From Paracoccaceae bacterium (GTDB lineage Bacteria > Pseudomonadota > Alphaproteobacteria > Rhodobacterales > Rhodobacteraceae), in the NCBI GenBank assembly GCA_013214635.1, contig JABSSC010000044.1:1-41016 (forward strand): a stretch of DNA of 41,016 nt, read 5' to 3'. The notes under the pieces are model-generated. The model searched no databases, was not told where the DNA came from, and saw only the letters and a list, made by a program, of their open reading frames with translations. Both the position numbers and the translations under genes were made by a program. Shown in pieces: positions 1 through 10,042 of the stretch (positions within the stretch are counted from its first letter, which is position 1; every line of letters starts with the position of its first letter).

Positions 1-392
1 CGCACGGGATTGGCGTGAGCCGTCTGATGGGCGCGATCATTGAGGCGAGCCATGACGACAACGGGATCATCTGGCCGGAGGGTGTGACGCCGTTTGCCTG
101 TGGGATCGTGAACCTCAAGCAAGGCGATGCAGAGGCGGATGCGGCTTGTGAAGGGCTTTATTCTGCACTGATGAAAGCCGGGCTGGAGCCGCTTTATGAT
201 GACCGCTCTGAGCGAGCGGGCGCAAAATTCGCAACGATGGATCTGATCGGATTGCCATGGCGGATCACGGTTGGCCCGCGCGGTTTGAAAAATGGCGTCG
301 TCGAAGTGACCTCGCGCCGGACCGGGGAAAGCGTAGAGCTGAGCCCTGAGGATGCCGTCGCGCGGATCGTTGAGATTTACGCAGCACATTAG
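1..392 (+). CDS. proS: Prolyl-tRNA synthetase, C-terminal fragment (5' end outside window)
   Basis: This is the last ~130 codons of cytoplasmic prolyl-tRNA synthetase, which charges tRNA-Pro with proline. Reading begins in frame at base 3 with [19 protein letters not shown], matching the HGIG(V/I)SRL segment that closes the class II catalytic core. The anticodon-binding domain follows: WPEGVTPF, then a Rossmann-like part with [20 protein letters not shown] and [19 protein letters not shown]. The gene ends TAG at 390-392. No start is visible because the gene enters from the left edge, and a GTG at 15 is internal. The short C-terminus without extension fits the compact bacterial ProRS common in alphaproteobacteria. 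Identification is firm; the missing catalytic part cannot be judged. Confidence 0.95.
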   Translation, partial: HGIGVSRLMGAIIEASHDDNGIIWPEGVTPFACGIVNLKQGDAEADAACEGLYSALMKAGLEPLYDDRSERAGAKFATMDLIGLPWRITVGPRGLKNGVVEVTSRRTGESVELSPEDAVARIVEIYAAH

Positions 393-400
393 GCTAGCGG

Positions 401-420
401 GCGAGGGGCCAGCCCCTCGC
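401..420 (+). terminator. Probable intrinsic terminator hairpin after proS
   Basis: A perfect inverted repeat, GCGAGGGG-CCAG-CCCCTCGC (8-bp stem, 4-nt loop), lies 8 nt after the proS stop codon. A short T-run, GTATTTT, follows about 11 nt downstream. The position and stem strength fit termination of proS. The T-run is short and not directly adjacent, so efficiency is uncertain. Confidence 0.6.
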
Positions 421-428
421 GCTCCCCG

Positions 429-450
429 AGGTATTTTCGGACCAATGAAA
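429..450 (+). repeat. Short interspersed intergenic repeat, copy 1 (AGGTATTT-N4-ACCAATGAA)
   Basis: AGGTATTTTCGG followed by ACCAATGAAA lies just after the proS hairpin. A second copy at 32695-32716 matches at about 18 of 22 positions, also directly downstream of a gene and on the same strand. From memory, similar gene-end motifs are numerous in Rhodobacteraceae genomes. Reverse-strand translation of such motifs often creates spurious small proteins. Confidence 0.6.
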
Positions 451-671
451 TCTGCGCGGCCCAAAAACGACATGGGCGGCGCAAACGGGCAAGATGTGCT
501 TGGCCTGGCGTCAGACGCTCTAAGGTGAACTGGAGGAGTTCGCCCATGGAGGAGCGTGGCTTTATCGCCATCGTTTTTCGCACCATCGGCGCGCGGCGGG
601 GACGCGCGGCGCGCGGTCGTCCGACAGAGTGATGTCACCCATCCTCTGAAACGACCACGAAGGACAGTTCC

Positions 672-2213
672 ATGAATACCCATACTCGACGCCGGGCCGG
701 CGGACGCGCTGAACGCCATAAGTTGCGGGCAGCGCCCTTGGCAGATGATATAAGGCCCGTGCGCTCCGGGCTTGAGGGTGGTCAATACCGACCTCTGTCG
801 GATGCCGATATGGCGACGATTTATGCGGCGGCGATTGAAGTCCTTGAAACCGTAGGTTTGCAGGACGCGCCCCAAAGCGGGGTCGATGCGATGGTCGCGC
901 GCGGTGTCAAATTGGGCGATGACGGGCGGTTGCGCTTTCCGGCGAAGGTTGTCGAATGGGCGCGAGAGGTCGCGGCGAAACCGGTGACACTCTATGGTCG
1001 CGACCCTGCTCACGATCTTCGGCTAGAAGGCCACCGGGTGCATTACGGAACTGCCGGCGCGGCTGTGAACATGGTTGATACCGAGACAGGGACCTACCGA
1101 GAAAGCGATCTGCAGGATCTTTATGACGCCACGCGTTTGGCGGATGCTTTGGACAACATTCATTTTGTTCAACGCCCCATCGTCGCGCGCGATGTGACGG
1201 ACAATTATGAGCTGGATATCAACACGGCCTATGCCTGTGCGGCAGCAACAGTCAAGCACGTTGGCACCTCGATCATCGAGGCCCCGAACGTGGCGGGGTG
1301 CATTGAGCTTTTGCATCTGGTGGCTGGAGGAGAGGCGGCGTGGCGCGACCGGCCGTTCATGTCAAACTCCAACTGTTTTGTTGTTCCGCCACTGAAGTTT
1401 GCCACCGAAAGCTGTCTGGTGATGGAAGAGGCGATCAAGGGTGGCATGCCTGTGCTGTTGCTGAGTGCGGGGCAGGCAGGGGCGACGGCGCCCGCGCCGA
1501 TTGCCGGCGCGATCGTGCAGGCGGTGGCGGAATGTTTGGCCGGTCTGGTCTATGTCAATGCGCTTGTGCCCGGGCACACCGCGATCTTTGGGACCTGGCC
1601 ATTTGTCAGCGATTTAAGAACAGGCGCGATGTCGGGAGGGTCGGGCGAACAGGCGCTGTTGACGGCGGGCTGTGCGCAGATGGGGCATTATCTGGGCCTG
1701 TCCATGGGCGCAGCCGCCGGGATTGCCGATGCCAAACTGCCCGATATGCAGGCCGGTTGGGAGCAGGCGACCTCAAACGTGATGGCGGGGCTTTCTGGGT
1801 TGAACATGGTCTATGAGGCGGCGGGGATGCATGCGTCACTGTTGGGCTTCTGCCTTGATAGCCTGGTGCTGGGCGACGATCTGATCGGGCAATCGCTGCG
1901 CTGCGTTCGTGGAATTGAGGTGACACCCGAAACGCTCAGCATCCAGACAATGCACGACACCTGTATTGGTGGCCCGGGGCATTACTTGGGGCACGCACAG
2001 ACGCTGGGGTTGATGCAGACCGAATATGTGTATCCAGCGGTGGCTGACAGGTCGTCTCCGAAAGAATGGGAAGAGAAAGGGCGACCGGAGTTGCTGGCGA
2101 CTGCGCGCGCGCGCCGCGAGGCGCTTTTGGCGATGCCGCCGCGCGCTGCCTTGGCGCCGGAGGTTGATGCCGAGATCAGGCGGAGGTTCAAAATCCACCT
2201 CAGGACGGCTTGA
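672..2213 (+). CDS. MttB-like (non-pyrrolysine) trimethylamine methyltransferase family protein
   Basis: A 513-residue member of the MttB superfamily (COG5598). Relatives transfer a methyl group from quaternary or tertiary amines, such as glycine betaine in MtgB, to a corrinoid protein. Visible family features are the N-terminal LSDADMATIYAAAIEVLETVG, the early HYGTAGAAVNMVD stretch, the TIM-barrel-like core and GGPGHYLGHAQTL near residue 435. The frame has no internal UAG, so it belongs to the non-pyrrolysine branch. A GAAGGA ribosome site precedes the ATG. No corrinoid protein or corrinoid reductase gene lies nearby, so the methyl acceptor is unknown. The gene sits between proS and lolC, which are usually close neighbours in this order, so it may be an insertion there. 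Family assignment is strong; the substrate is not inferable. Confidence 0.85.
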   Translation: MNTHTRRRAGGRAERHKLRAAPLADDIRPVRSGLEGGQYRPLSDADMATIYAAAIEVLETVGLQDAPQSGVDAMVARGVKLGDDGRLRFPAKVVEWAREVAAKPVTLYGRDPAHDLRLEGHRVHYGTAGAAVNMVDTETGTYRESDLQDLYDATRLADALDNIHFVQRPIVARDVTDNYELDINTAYACAAATVKHVGTSIIEAPNVAGCIELLHLVAGGEAAWRDRPFMSNSNCFVVPPLKFATESCLVMEEAIKGGMPVLLLSAGQAGATAPAPIAGAIVQAVAECLAGLVYVNALVPGHTAIFGTWPFVSDLRTGAMSGGSGEQALLTAGCAQMGHYLGLSMGAAAGIADAKLPDMQAGWEQATSNVMAGLSGLNMVYEAAGMHASLLGFCLDSLVLGDDLIGQSLRCVRGIEVTPETLSIQTMHDTCIGGPGHYLGHAQTLGLMQTEYVYPAVADRSSPKEWEEKGRPELLATARARREALLAMPPRAALAPEVDAEIRRRFKIHLRTA

Positions 2214-2286
2214 CGCCCGGGGAACGCTGTATCGCAAGACTATGCCCAAGCCATGGAGAGGTTTGGCTGACCGTGCCGTGGCCCCA

Positions 2287-2313
2287 TTGACGCCCCAGTC
2301 GGAAAAGTAGACT
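2287..2313 (+). promoter_or_regulatory. Possible promoter for lolC-lolD
   Basis: TTGACG at 2287-2292 and TAGACT at 2308-2313 are separated by 15 nt and lie 32 nt before the lolC start. The spacing is slightly short for a sigma-70 promoter, so this is tentative. Confidence 0.3.
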
Positions 2314-2345
2314 GTCCGCCGCAATGATTGAGCAGGAGTTGACAC

Positions 2346-3638
2346 GTGGCTGGTCGAACCGCCCCATTTAGCCGTTTTGAGTTCATGATCGCCTGGCGAT
2401 ATCTGCGCGCGAAGCGGGCCGATGGTGGTGTGAGCGTGATGACCTGGATCAGTCTGATCGGGATCACGTTGGCAGTGGCCGCGCTTATCATTACGCTGTC
2501 CGTGCGATCCGGCTTCCGGGCGGAATTTGTAGACACCATTCTGGGCGCAAACGCGCATGTAACGCTCTATTCTGCGAACTATCAGACCGATACAGGACGC
2601 ACGGTTCGCTACATAGAGGATTACGCGGGCGCGGCGGCGCGCGTGGCCGAGATACCGGGCGTCACCCGGGTTGCGCCTCTCATCAAAGGGGAGGTCATGG
2701 CGACCCACGGGGCCCAGACGACGGGGGTTCAGGTCTTTGGCATCGCCGAGGAGGATTTGCTGTCGCTTCCGCGCATTGCTGACCCAACCCAAGCGCGGGC
2801 GCAGGGCGATTTGTCGGGCTTTGATCGCGGGATCGCGGTGGGCTCTGGTGTGGCGCGCCAATTGGGCGTGCAGGTCGGCGATGTGATGCGTCTGATCTCA
2901 CCCGATGGGGTGCGTACCGCCTTTGGAACCAGCCCTCGGATTTCCGAATATGAGGTCGTGTATATCTTTACCGCGGGGCGGTTCGATATCGACAGGGTGC
3001 GCGTCTATATGCCGTTTGACGAGGCTCAGGCCTATTTCAACCGCGATGGCGTGGCCGATGAATTGGAGATCATGGTCACGGAGCCCGAGAACATCGAAGC
3101 GTTTCGGGCTGATCTTTTGGAGGCTGGCGGTGCGCGTACGCTGTTGTGGACCTGGCGGGACAGTGCCGGAAACTTCCTGCGCGCGCTTGAGGTTGAAGAC
3201 ACGGTTATGTTCGTGCTGATGAGCGTGCTGGTTCTGATTGCATCGATGAACATCATCTCGGGCCTTGTGATGCTGGTCAAAAACAAAGGCCGCGACATCG
3301 GTATTCTGCGTACGATGGGGCTGACCGAAGGGTCGGTTATGCGGATATTCTTTATCTGCGGCGCACTTGTGGGCGTAATCGGGACCGCAGCGGGTGTCGT
3401 GCTGGGGTCACTCTTTTCGATCTATTTTGATCAGATCCTGGCCTTTGTGAACGGCGCCTCGGGCGGTGGCGTCTGGGATGCCTCGGTGCGGGGTATTTAC
3501 CGACTGCCGGCCAAGCTTGAGTTGGCTGATGTACTGGCGGCTGTCGGGCTCTCTTTGGTGTTGTCCTTTGGCGTGACGATTTTCCCGGCGCGACGTGCGG
3601 CACGCATGAACCCGGTTGAGGCGCTGCGCTATGAGTGA
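2346..3638 (+). CDS. lolC: Lipoprotein-releasing ABC transporter permease LolC/LolE
   Basis: The membrane subunit (430 aa) of the Lol system, which extracts mature lipoproteins from the inner membrane and hands them to LolA. The layout is canonical: a short cytoplasmic start ([17 protein letters not shown]), first membrane helix around residues 30-52, a MacB-type periplasmic domain around 55-290, then three helices near 290-315, 335-360 and 390-415. It ends with [18 protein letters not shown], the typical C-terminal signature. The start is GTG at 2346, chosen because a good AGGAG site lies 8 nt upstream. Many alphaproteobacteria have one merged LolC/E protein (LolF), and only one permease is seen here. 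It overlaps lolD by 8 nt, indicating translational coupling. Confidence 0.93.
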   Translation: MAGRTAPFSRFEFMIAWRYLRAKRADGGVSVMTWISLIGITLAVAALIITLSVRSGFRAEFVDTILGANAHVTLYSANYQTDTGRTVRYIEDYAGAAARVAEIPGVTRVAPLIKGEVMATHGAQTTGVQVFGIAEEDLLSLPRIADPTQARAQGDLSGFDRGIAVGSGVARQLGVQVGDVMRLISPDGVRTAFGTSPRISEYEVVYIFTAGRFDIDRVRVYMPFDEAQAYFNRDGVADELEIMVTEPENIEAFRADLLEAGGARTLLWTWRDSAGNFLRALEVEDTVMFVLMSVLVLIASMNIISGLVMLVKNKGRDIGILRTMGLTEGSVMRIFFICGALVGVIGTAAGVVLGSLFSIYFDQILAFVNGASGGGVWDASVRGIYRLPAKLELADVLAAVGLSLVLSFGVTIFPARRAARMNPVEALRYE

Positions 3639-4308
3639 ACCTGAACTGGCTCTGCGCGGGATCGAGAAGACCTATAAACCCGGCACACCCGGCGCGCTTC
3701 AGGTGCTCAAGGGGCTGGAATTGACGCTTATGGCGGGTGAGGTCGTGGCGCTTGTGGCGCCATCCGGTGCCGGGAAGTCCACGCTGTTGCATATAGCGGG
3801 CTTGTTGGATTCTGCGGATGCAGGCGAGGTACGTTTGGGCGGTACCGATTATGCGCGACTGAACGATCGACGCCGCACGGAGGCGCGGCGTCAGGACATC
3901 GGCTTTATCTACCAATTCCATCACTTGCTGCCCGAATTCTCGGCCACGGAAAACATCGTGCTCCCGCAGCTTGCCAATGGCGCTGGCTCGGAGGCCGCAT
4001 CTGATCGGGCCGCGATGCTGCTGGACCGGGTCGGGCTGACGCCCCGAGCGCATCACCGCCCGGCTGAGCTTTCTGGCGGTGAACAGCAGCGTGTTGCGTT
4101 TTGCCGCGCGTTGGCCAATGCGCCGCGCCTTCTTCTCGCTGATGAGCCTACGGGCAATCTTGACCCCGGCACATCTGACACCGTGTTTCAGGCCTTGCTC
4201 GGTCTTGTGCGAGAAACTGGGATGGCGGCGCTGGTGGCAACGCACAACCCTGAGCTTGCCGCGCGCATGGACCGGACAGTGCGATTGGAAAACGGGGTGC
4301 TCGTCTAG
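3631..4308 (+). CDS. lolD: Lipoprotein-releasing ABC transporter ATP-binding protein LolD
   Basis: The cytoplasmic ATPase (225 aa) of the Lol complex. Motifs in order: Walker [10 protein letters not shown] (about residues 46-54), Q-loop [17 protein letters not shown], the ABC signature [15 protein letters not shown], Walker [13 protein letters not shown] and the H-loop VATHN. The QFHHLLPEF stretch is characteristic of LolD among MacB-like ATPases. Walker A begins with Ala where Gly is usual, a conservative change outside the phosphate-contacting GKS/T. The start ATG at 3631 overlaps the end of lolC; an earlier in-frame ATG at 3616 lies deeper in lolC and is less likely. The 3' end overlaps the convergent kinase gene by 4 nt. 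Confidence 0.94.
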   Translation: MSEPELALRGIEKTYKPGTPGALQVLKGLELTLMAGEVVALVAPSGAGKSTLLHIAGLLDSADAGEVRLGGTDYARLNDRRRTEARRQDIGFIYQFHHLLPEFSATENIVLPQLANGAGSEAASDRAAMLLDRVGLTPRAHHRPAELSGGEQQRVAFCRALANAPRLLLADEPTGNLDPGTSDTVFQALLGLVRETGMAALVATHNPELAARMDRTVRLENGVLV

Positions 4309-5240
4309 TTTTCGTGCGCGAGAAACGCTTCGATCATCAAAAGCAGCTTCGCTTCTTTCTCGCTACCCGGTGCTGCGTGGGTCAGCCGCTGTAAAAGCTC
4401 TAGCCCCACATGAGCGCCGAGAAGCGCCTCGGAAAAAGCGCCTGAGTTCAACGTTTCATGGCCTAGGAACGGGGCAAAAACCGTCTCCGAAATGCCAAAC
4501 CGCGTCGGAAAAGCACGGATATCGCGCAAGTCGCAAGTTTCCACGGCAAAGCGGGCAATGTCCCTTTCCGGAGGGGCCAGCGACAGTTCGGTGATATCGA
4601 CCCCATAAGTCGCGTCCGGGCCAAGGATAAGGTTCTTGGGCGCAAAGTCGCCGTGGCTTTGAACGACCGCCATGTCCTGACAGTCATGCGGGGTGGACAA
4701 CGACTTGATCCGGTCTCTGAGGCGGGTCCCGGCATACTCCTGATCCGCGCCATCCAAATTCGACAGCCGCGTCTCGGTGGAAACCACAAGTTTGGCGGCA
4801 TCAAACTGGCGCGTCTCCTGCATCGATTGGGCAAAGCCATACAACCACTCAGCCGCGCGGTTCAGGAGGGTGGGAATTTCCTTGTCCGACACGTCGGTCA
4901 ACAGCGTCTCAAAATCCGGGCCGGGAATGAAGCGAGTGATGAGAATCCCGCGCTTTGGCAGCAACTCAACAAATTCGGGCGTACACCCGGGGTGGGTGGC
5001 TCGACGTCGGTTCAGTTCGATAATTGCTCGGCCCGCGCGCTTGGCCTGGCGGGTGGCATTTGGCCCGTGGAACAGTTTTACCACAACAGCCGATGCGTCG
5101 GATTGTGCAGAAAACACGGAGGCCCGGGCGGTAGCTGAGATGATTTTAACCTCTCGCAGTCTCGACAGTCGCGGCGCTACACGCTGAAGCTCAGCCATTT
5201 CGGCGCTTGCACGCAGAATATGGGACAGGTCTGAGGTCAC
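4305..5240 (-). CDS. Aminoglycoside phosphotransferase-like kinase (APH/choline kinase fold)
   Basis: A 311-residue protein with the APH-type kinase fold. A candidate nucleotide-binding lysine is K55 in VVVKLFHG. The catalytic loop reads [10 protein letters not shown] (residues 196-205), giving catalytic Asp198 and metal-binding Asn203. The metal loop is GVDITE (Asp215), followed by PPERDIARF, the usual APH-family continuation. All motifs needed for phosphotransfer are present, but fold relatives act on antibiotics, choline, homoserine or sugars, so the substrate is not predictable. The GTG start overlaps the upstream membrane-protein stop by 3 nt (GTGA), so the two are translationally coupled. 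It is the last gene of the adaptor / RND permease / DMT / kinase run. It may be a housekeeping small-molecule kinase rather than a resistance gene. Confidence 0.75.
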   Translation of the reverse strand: MTSDLSHILRASAEMAELQRVAPRLSRLREVKIISATARASVFSAQSDASAVVVKLFHGPNATRQAKRAGRAIIELNRRRATHPGCTPEFVELLPKRGILITRFIPGPDFETLLTDVSDKEIPTLLNRAAEWLYGFAQSMQETRQFDAAKLVVSTETRLSNLDGADQEYAGTRLRDRIKSLSTPHDCQDMAVVQSHGDFAPKNLILGPDATYGVDITELSLAPPERDIARFAVETCDLRDIRAFPTRFGISETVFAPFLGHETLNSGAFSEALLGAHVGLELLQRLTHAAPGSEKEAKLLLMIEAFLAHEN

Positions 5241-5689
5241 GTGCGCTGTGTGAGCGCGAGTCCCAACGCCATTAGAGCGATGCCAGACGCACGCGGAAGC
5301 GTCAAAGGCGAGATGCGCGCGCCGAACAGGCCAAAATGATCGATCGCAGCGGCAGCGATGAGTTGACCAAGAAGGACAAAGAACACCGCATTACCAATCC
5401 CGAAATGCGGTGCGATGAACGTGATGGACAGGATGTAAAACGCGACCAGCGCCCCGGCGAGATAGAGATGTCGCGGCTGCGCTGCCAATTCGGAAAAGCC
5501 GCGCCCGCCACCCGTAGCCAGAACCACAAAAAGCGTCACCGCGCCAGCTACGCAAAACAGACAAAGGGCCGCCATGGCCGGGCTACCGATCCGTTGACCG
5601 AGCGCGGCATTAAGCGCGGCAAGCACCGGAATACCGATGCCTGCTGCCAGCATAATCGCGGCATATCGAAGATAGTCCGCTGATCCCAT
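5237..5689 (-). CDS. DMT-superfamily membrane protein (YdcZ/DUF606-like)
   Basis: A 150-residue, very hydrophobic protein with about five predicted membrane helices (near residues 8-28, 38-60, 75-95, 98-118 and 130-147). Its size and pattern fit the YdcZ/DUF606 group, half-size members of the drug/metabolite transporter superfamily that may work as dimers. PAMAALCLFCVAGAVTL and GNAVFFVLLGQLIAAAAIDHFG resemble that group; the latter pattern recurs in EamA relatives. A ribosome site (AGGG) overlaps the stop codon of the RND permease, which ends 10 nt upstream. The kinase gene starts within its stop codon. Transport substrate unknown. Confidence 0.75.
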   Translation of the reverse strand: MGSADYLRYAAIMLAAGIGIPVLAALNAALGQRIGSPAMAALCLFCVAGAVTLFVVLATGGGRGFSELAAQPRHLYLAGALVAFYILSITFIAPHFGIGNAVFFVLLGQLIAAAAIDHFGLFGARISPLTLPRASGIALMALGLALTQRT

Positions 5690-5699
5690 GTGCTGCGCC

Positions 5700-8600
5700 C
5701 TATGACGTCTCTTGAGTGAGGCCGAGCTTGGACTTGATCCACTCGCGTGATGTCTGGAAAACGACGTACAGCGCCGGCACGACGAACACGCCGATAAAGA
5801 TCGCGGCTAGCATGCCCCCAAACACGCCCGTTCCAATGGCACGGCGCGACAGCATGGAGGCACCCGTGGCAAAGACGAGCGGCAGGATGCCCGCAATGAA
5901 CGACACCGACGTCATCATGATCGCCCGGAAGCGAAGTCGCGCGCCGTTGGTGGCGGCATCCACGATAGTCTCACCTTCCTCGCGTTGCTGCTTGGCAAAT
6001 TCGACGATCAGAATGGCGTTCTTTGCTGCCAGTGCAATCAGCACCACCAGCCCGATCTGGCCGTACACGTCCAGCGGCAGACCCGCGACCATGAGTGCGA
6101 TAAATGACCCGGCAACTGCGAATGTCACCGACAGCATCACCGGTAAGGGGATCATCCAGCTTTCATAAAGCCCGACCAGGAAGAGATAGGCAAAGACCAG
6201 CGCCATGATCAGGATAACACCGGTTTGACCCGCGGCCTCGATTTCCTGAAACGCCGTGCCGGTCCAGGAATAGCTATATCCCGGGGGCAGGGTGGTCGTA
6301 GAGATCTCCTCCATCGCGTTCAGCGCGTTGCCCGACGATACGCCTTCTGCGGGCCCGCCAAGCAGTGTTACCGACCGGAAGTTGTTATATCGCTGGATCG
6401 TCTGGGGGCCGACGATGTAACGCGCCGTCGCAACAGCGGCGAGCGGAACCATCTCGCCGTTTGCGTTTCTCACATGAATCCGCCCGATGTCATCAGGCGT
6501 AACGCGGTCAGCTTCTTGGGCCTGAAGGTTGACGCGCCATGAGCGACCAAAAAGCGTGAAGTCGTTGACGTAAACCAGCCCCAAGGTGCCGCCGAGCGCC
6601 GCGAACATGTCATTCACGGACACGCCAAGCGTCTGCAAACGGTCCCGATCAATATCGAGATAGACTTGCGGCGTTGCCGCGCTGAAGGTTGTGAACACAC
6701 CGCCAAGAAGAGGGTTCTGGCTCGCCGCGACGCTCATCCCGCCAGCCACGGCCGAGAGATCTTCCACGGAGCGGCCTTGCGTATCGAGAAGCTGATACTC
6801 AAAACCGGAACCCGTTCCCAACCCTGCAATGGGGGGAAGGTTATAGGCAAAAACCGCAGCCTCTCGAAGTGCAGCGCTTTGAACCATCGCTGTCTGGATC
6901 GCGGCAAAAACACTGTCCTCATAGCCGGGACGTTCAGAGAACGACTTCATCTTTCCGATCAGGAAGCCAGAAGACGAGATCGATGCGTTGTCGAGAAGGC
7001 TGAAGCCGCCGATGCTCACGACGCTTTCAACACCTTGGATCGCGGCAACGACATCTTCGACTTGGTCAAGCACCTCATCGGTACGGTTGAGCGACGCACC
7101 TTCAGGCAAACGCACCTCGACAAAGAATGCGCCCTGATCCTCTGCTGGCAGGAAGCCGGTTGGGACCACCCGGAAGAGAAAGCCAGTGAACGCAATCGCG
7201 ACGACAAGGAAGATCGCGCCCAAAATTGCGCGGCGTGCTAACCACCCTGCGATGCGAGCATAGCCATCGCGCGTGTTGTCGATGCGCGCCGAGATCCATC
7301 CGAGGATACCCTTAGGCTCGCCCCGGCGTTTGAGGAGAATAGCGCAGAGTGCAGGTGACAGAGTAAGCGCGTTGATCGACGAGATGACAGTCGATACCGC
7401 GACCGCGACAGCGAATTGTTGGAAGAGTGCACCAACGATACCGGGGATGAACGCGACAGGTACAAAAACCGACAGCAGCACGAGGGTCGTTGACACAACC
7501 GCGCCTGAGATTTCGCGCATCGCTTCTGTGGCGGCCTTTGCCGATGTCCAGTCCGGGTTTTCTGCCAACAGACGCTCGGTGTTTTCAACCACGATGATCG
7601 CGTCGTCCACCACGATGCCAATCGCCAGAACAAGCGCAAGCAGTGACACCGTGTTGATTGTGAAGCCCATCGCCAGCATGAAACTGAACGTGGCCACAAG
7701 CGCGACGGGAATGGCCACGAGCGGCACGATGGTCGCCCGCCACGATCCCAGAAACAGGAAGATCACAAGCACAACCAGCGCCAACGCCTGATAGAGCGTC
7801 ACGATCACTTCGTTGATACTGTCCTCGATAAACTCTGTGTTGTCGAAGGTGACGGCATATTCAAAGCCTTCTGGGAAATTTGTCGAAAGGTCTTCAACAA
7901 GCGTCAGGACGCCTTCTGCCGTAGCCAACGCGTTGGCCTCTGGCGCCTGAAAGATCGCGAGCATCACGGTTTCATTGCCGTTGAAGCGGGCAAAGTTGTC
8001 GTAGTTCGACGCGCCCAACTTCACATTGGCGACGTCCCGCACCCGTAAGAAGGACCCGTCAGGATTGGCTCTGATGACGACATTTCCGAATTCTTGGGTC
8101 TCAACCAAACGCCCTTGCGTTTGGAGGTTGAGCTGGAACAGCGGGTCATCGGCCATTGGCTGTGCGCCAAGGCGACCAATTGCGGCTTGGACGTTCTGCG
8201 CCCTCAGCGCAGCGGTCACATCATCCGGGGTCAGGCCCAGTTGGGTGATCCTGTCGACATCTAATTCGACCCGCATTGCATAGTCGCGCACGCCAAAAAG
8301 GCGCGCGTCGCCAACCCCGGGCACACGTTTGACCGCGTCAAGGATGTTGATCGTGGCGTAGTTCGACAAAAAGAGATCGTCATACGTACCGTCGGGTGAG
8401 AAAAAGCTGATTGTCAGCAACATGCCCGACGACGACTTTCGAACACTCACGCCGTTTCGCTGAACCTCTTCGGGCAAGGTAGCTTCCGCGAGGGACACAC
8501 GGTTTTGCACATTGATCGTGTTGAGATCAGGGTCGGTCCCCACGGCAAAACTGACTGTAAGTGAGTAACTGCCGTCGGCAGAGGAATTCGACTTCATGTA

Positions 8601-8831
8601 GATCATGTCGTCGACGCCGTTGACCTGCGTCTCGATCGCTTGTGCAATCGTCTGTTCTACGGTCTCAGCGCTTGCACCGGGGTACGAGGTTGAGACATTG
8701 ACCTGCGGTGGCACGATGTCCGGCAGTTGCTCGACCGGCAGCGCTGTCAGCGACACGAGGCCTGCGATGGTCAGAACGATTGAGATGACCCCGGCAAGGC
8801 GTGGGCGCTTGATAAAGGCCTCAGAAATCAT
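5700..8831 (-). CDS. RND efflux transporter, inner-membrane permease (AcrB/MexB type)
   Basis: A 1043-residue hydrophobe/amphiphile efflux (HAE1) proton antiporter of the inner membrane. The usual landmarks appear in order: N-terminal [13 protein letters not shown], then [20 protein letters not shown] and [10 protein letters not shown]. The proton-relay helix [16 protein letters not shown] carries Asp409 and Asp410, and the second half has [14 protein letters not shown] with Lys937. Together these are the D-D-K relay of AcrB. Two large periplasmic loops are present, and the length is normal for the family. It follows the adaptor gene with a 2-nt gap. No outer-membrane TolC-type gene lies in the cluster, so the pump probably borrows one encoded elsewhere. 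Substrates cannot be read from the sequence. Confidence 0.95.
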   Translation of the reverse strand: MISEAFIKRPRLAGVISIVLTIAGLVSLTALPVEQLPDIVPPQVNVSTSYPGASAETVEQTIAQAIETQVNGVDDMIYMKSNSSADGSYSLTVSFAVGTDPDLNTINVQNRVSLAEATLPEEVQRNGVSVRKSSSGMLLTISFFSPDGTYDDLFLSNYATINILDAVKRVPGVGDARLFGVRDYAMRVELDVDRITQLGLTPDDVTAALRAQNVQAAIGRLGAQPMADDPLFQLNLQTQGRLVETQEFGNVVIRANPDGSFLRVRDVANVKLGASNYDNFARFNGNETVMLAIFQAPEANALATAEGVLTLVEDLSTNFPEGFEYAVTFDNTEFIEDSINEVIVTLYQALALVVLVIFLFLGSWRATIVPLVAIPVALVATFSFMLAMGFTINTVSLLALVLAIGIVVDDAIIVVENTERLLAENPDWTSAKAATEAMREISGAVVSTTLVLLSVFVPVAFIPGIVGALFQQFAVAVAVSTVISSINALTLSPALCAILLKRRGEPKGILGWISARIDNTRDGYARIAGWLARRAILGAIFLVVAIAFTGFLFRVVPTGFLPAEDQGAFFVEVRLPEGASLNRTDEVLDQVEDVVAAIQGVESVVSIGGFSLLDNASISSSGFLIGKMKSFSERPGYEDSVFAAIQTAMVQSAALREAAVFAYNLPPIAGLGTGSGFEYQLLDTQGRSVEDLSAVAGGMSVAASQNPLLGGVFTTFSAATPQVYLDIDRDRLQTLGVSVNDMFAALGGTLGLVYVNDFTLFGRSWRVNLQAQEADRVTPDDIGRIHVRNANGEMVPLAAVATARYIVGPQTIQRYNNFRSVTLLGGPAEGVSSGNALNAMEEISTTTLPPGYSYSWTGTAFQEIEAAGQTGVILIMALVFAYLFLVGLYESWMIPLPVMLSVTFAVAGSFIALMVAGLPLDVYGQIGLVVLIALAAKNAILIVEFAKQQREEGETIVDAATNGARLRFRAIMMTSVSFIAGILPLVFATGASMLSRRAIGTGVFGGMLAAIFIGVFVVPALYVVFQTSREWIKSKLGLTQETS

Positions 8832-8833
8832 CG

Positions 8834-9946
8834 TTAGCCACCCGCCACAGCGGCGTCGACCTGAATACCCGGTCGGACCTTGTTGATCCCTTCGGTGATC
8901 ACGTTTTCGCCTGCTTCAAGGCCGCTGACGACTTCCGTCAGCCCGAGCGCGGAGATGCCCGTATCGATACGGCGCTGCTCCACTGTTGAGTTGGCATCAA
9001 CGACCATGACAAAGGGTCCAGCCAAGTCTCGTGAAATCGCCTGTGCCGGGATGGCGAGTCGCTGTTCGGGATCAAGTTCGCTGATCAGAACTTGAACAAG
9101 TCCTGAGTCTGGGAGCACATAGTCGGGATTATCAAAGACGGCCCGGATCAGGATTGTGTCCGTGCCCTGATCGACTTCCGGATTGATGAAGTTCGCCTGC
9201 CCTACCTCGTCATAGACGGTGCCATCCGGAAGCCGGATCTTAATCTCGGCCACGCGAACTTCCTCGACAGCGCCCACTGGCGCGTCGGCGCGAAGCCTTA
9301 GAAAGACGGCTGTTGGAATTGCAAACTCAACGAACATTGGATCCAGCGCGGTAAGTGTCACAAGGATACCGCTCTCCGGGCTTAGAAATGCACCGGGGTC
9401 AAAAGTCGAAAGACCAGTGATGCCATCAAAGGGTGCTGTGACTTGGGTATATGACAGCTCAATATTGGCCTGATCCAACTGGGCTCTCAGTGTTGCGAGC
9501 GATCCTTCGGCGCGGCCGACGGCTGCTTCGTTTCGGTCGAGGTCCGCTTGGGCCAGCGTTCCCCTTTCTACCAACCTTGCGGTACGTTCTCGTTCCAGTT
9601 CTGCAAGCTTCAATTCGGCTTCAGCGGCAGAGATCTGACCTTCGATCTGAGCAACATTTGCTTGATAAAGATCGTCTTCGATCACAAAGAGCGTATCACC
9701 CAACGCAACTTCCGCACCTTCCCGGAATGCCACCTCTTCGAGATAGCCGGAGACTCGCGCACGAAGTTCAACCCGGCTCGCCGCCACAAGGCGTCCGGAA
9801 AAACTTGTCGTCGCAGTCATCGATTCCATGGAGGCCGTTGCCACCGTGACAGCGGGGAGAGGTGCCTCCTGCGCAAAACCTGTCGATGCGGCGCACGCTA
9901 TGGCACTCGCTGCAATGGTTTGCCGAAATGATCGAAGGAATTGCAT
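8834..9946 (-). CDS. RND efflux periplasmic adaptor (membrane fusion protein)
   Basis: A 370-residue periplasmic adaptor that joins the RND permease to an outer-membrane channel. An N-terminal export signal ends near residue 25 ([11 protein letters not shown]). It has no lipobox cysteine, so it is probably not a lipoprotein. A lipoyl half-motif follows ([21 protein letters not shown]), then a helical hairpin around residues 100-165 rich in Glu, Ala and Leu, then [17 protein letters not shown], the second lipoyl half. Beta-barrel and membrane-proximal domains make up the rest. It is the first gene of the pump operon. A long inverted repeat separates it from xylA upstream. Confidence 0.93.
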   Translation of the reverse strand: MQFLRSFRQTIAASAIACAASTGFAQEAPLPAVTVATASMESMTATTSFSGRLVAASRVELRARVSGYLEEVAFREGAEVALGDTLFVIEDDLYQANVAQIEGQISAAEAELKLAELERERTARLVERGTLAQADLDRNEAAVGRAEGSLATLRAQLDQANIELSYTQVTAPFDGITGLSTFDPGAFLSPESGILVTLTALDPMFVEFAIPTAVFLRLRADAPVGAVEEVRVAEIKIRLPDGTVYDEVGQANFINPEVDQGTDTILIRAVFDNPDYVLPDSGLVQVLISELDPEQRLAIPAQAISRDLAGPFVMVVDANSTVEQRRIDTGISALGLTEVVSGLEAGENVITEGINKVRPGIQVDAAVAGG

Positions 9947-9972
9947 GGGAAATCACCCGCTGGCCAAAGTCG

Positions 9973-10009
9973 TTGACCCAATTCGCGCCTGTACGGCGCG
10001 AAGGGTCAA
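9973..10009. repeat. Long interrupted inverted repeat between xylA and the efflux adaptor gene
   Basis: The inner arms TTCGCGCC and GGCGCGAA surround a 5-nt loop (TGTAC). The outer arms TTGACCC and GGGTCAA extend the pairing, with only two unpaired A residues on the left side, giving 15 paired positions. The repeat sits in the 96-nt gap after xylA and before the efflux adaptor. It could terminate or attenuate xylA transcription, or be an operator for the pump genes. On the minus strand no T-run follows it, whereas on the plus strand GGCTTTTCT does. Confidence 0.7.
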
Positions 10010-10042
10010 GGCTTTTCTAAGCGCTGAAGGTGATTTACCAAC

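Noticed and set aside
389-586. 65-codon reverse frame after proS
   Set aside because: It runs through the terminator hairpin and the short intergenic repeat, has no ribosome site of note, and matches no family; spurious translation of this repeat is expected.
1836-2861. 341-codon reverse frame across the mttB-like end and lolC start
   Set aside because: It is basic, low in recognisable motifs and spans two well-supported plus-strand genes.
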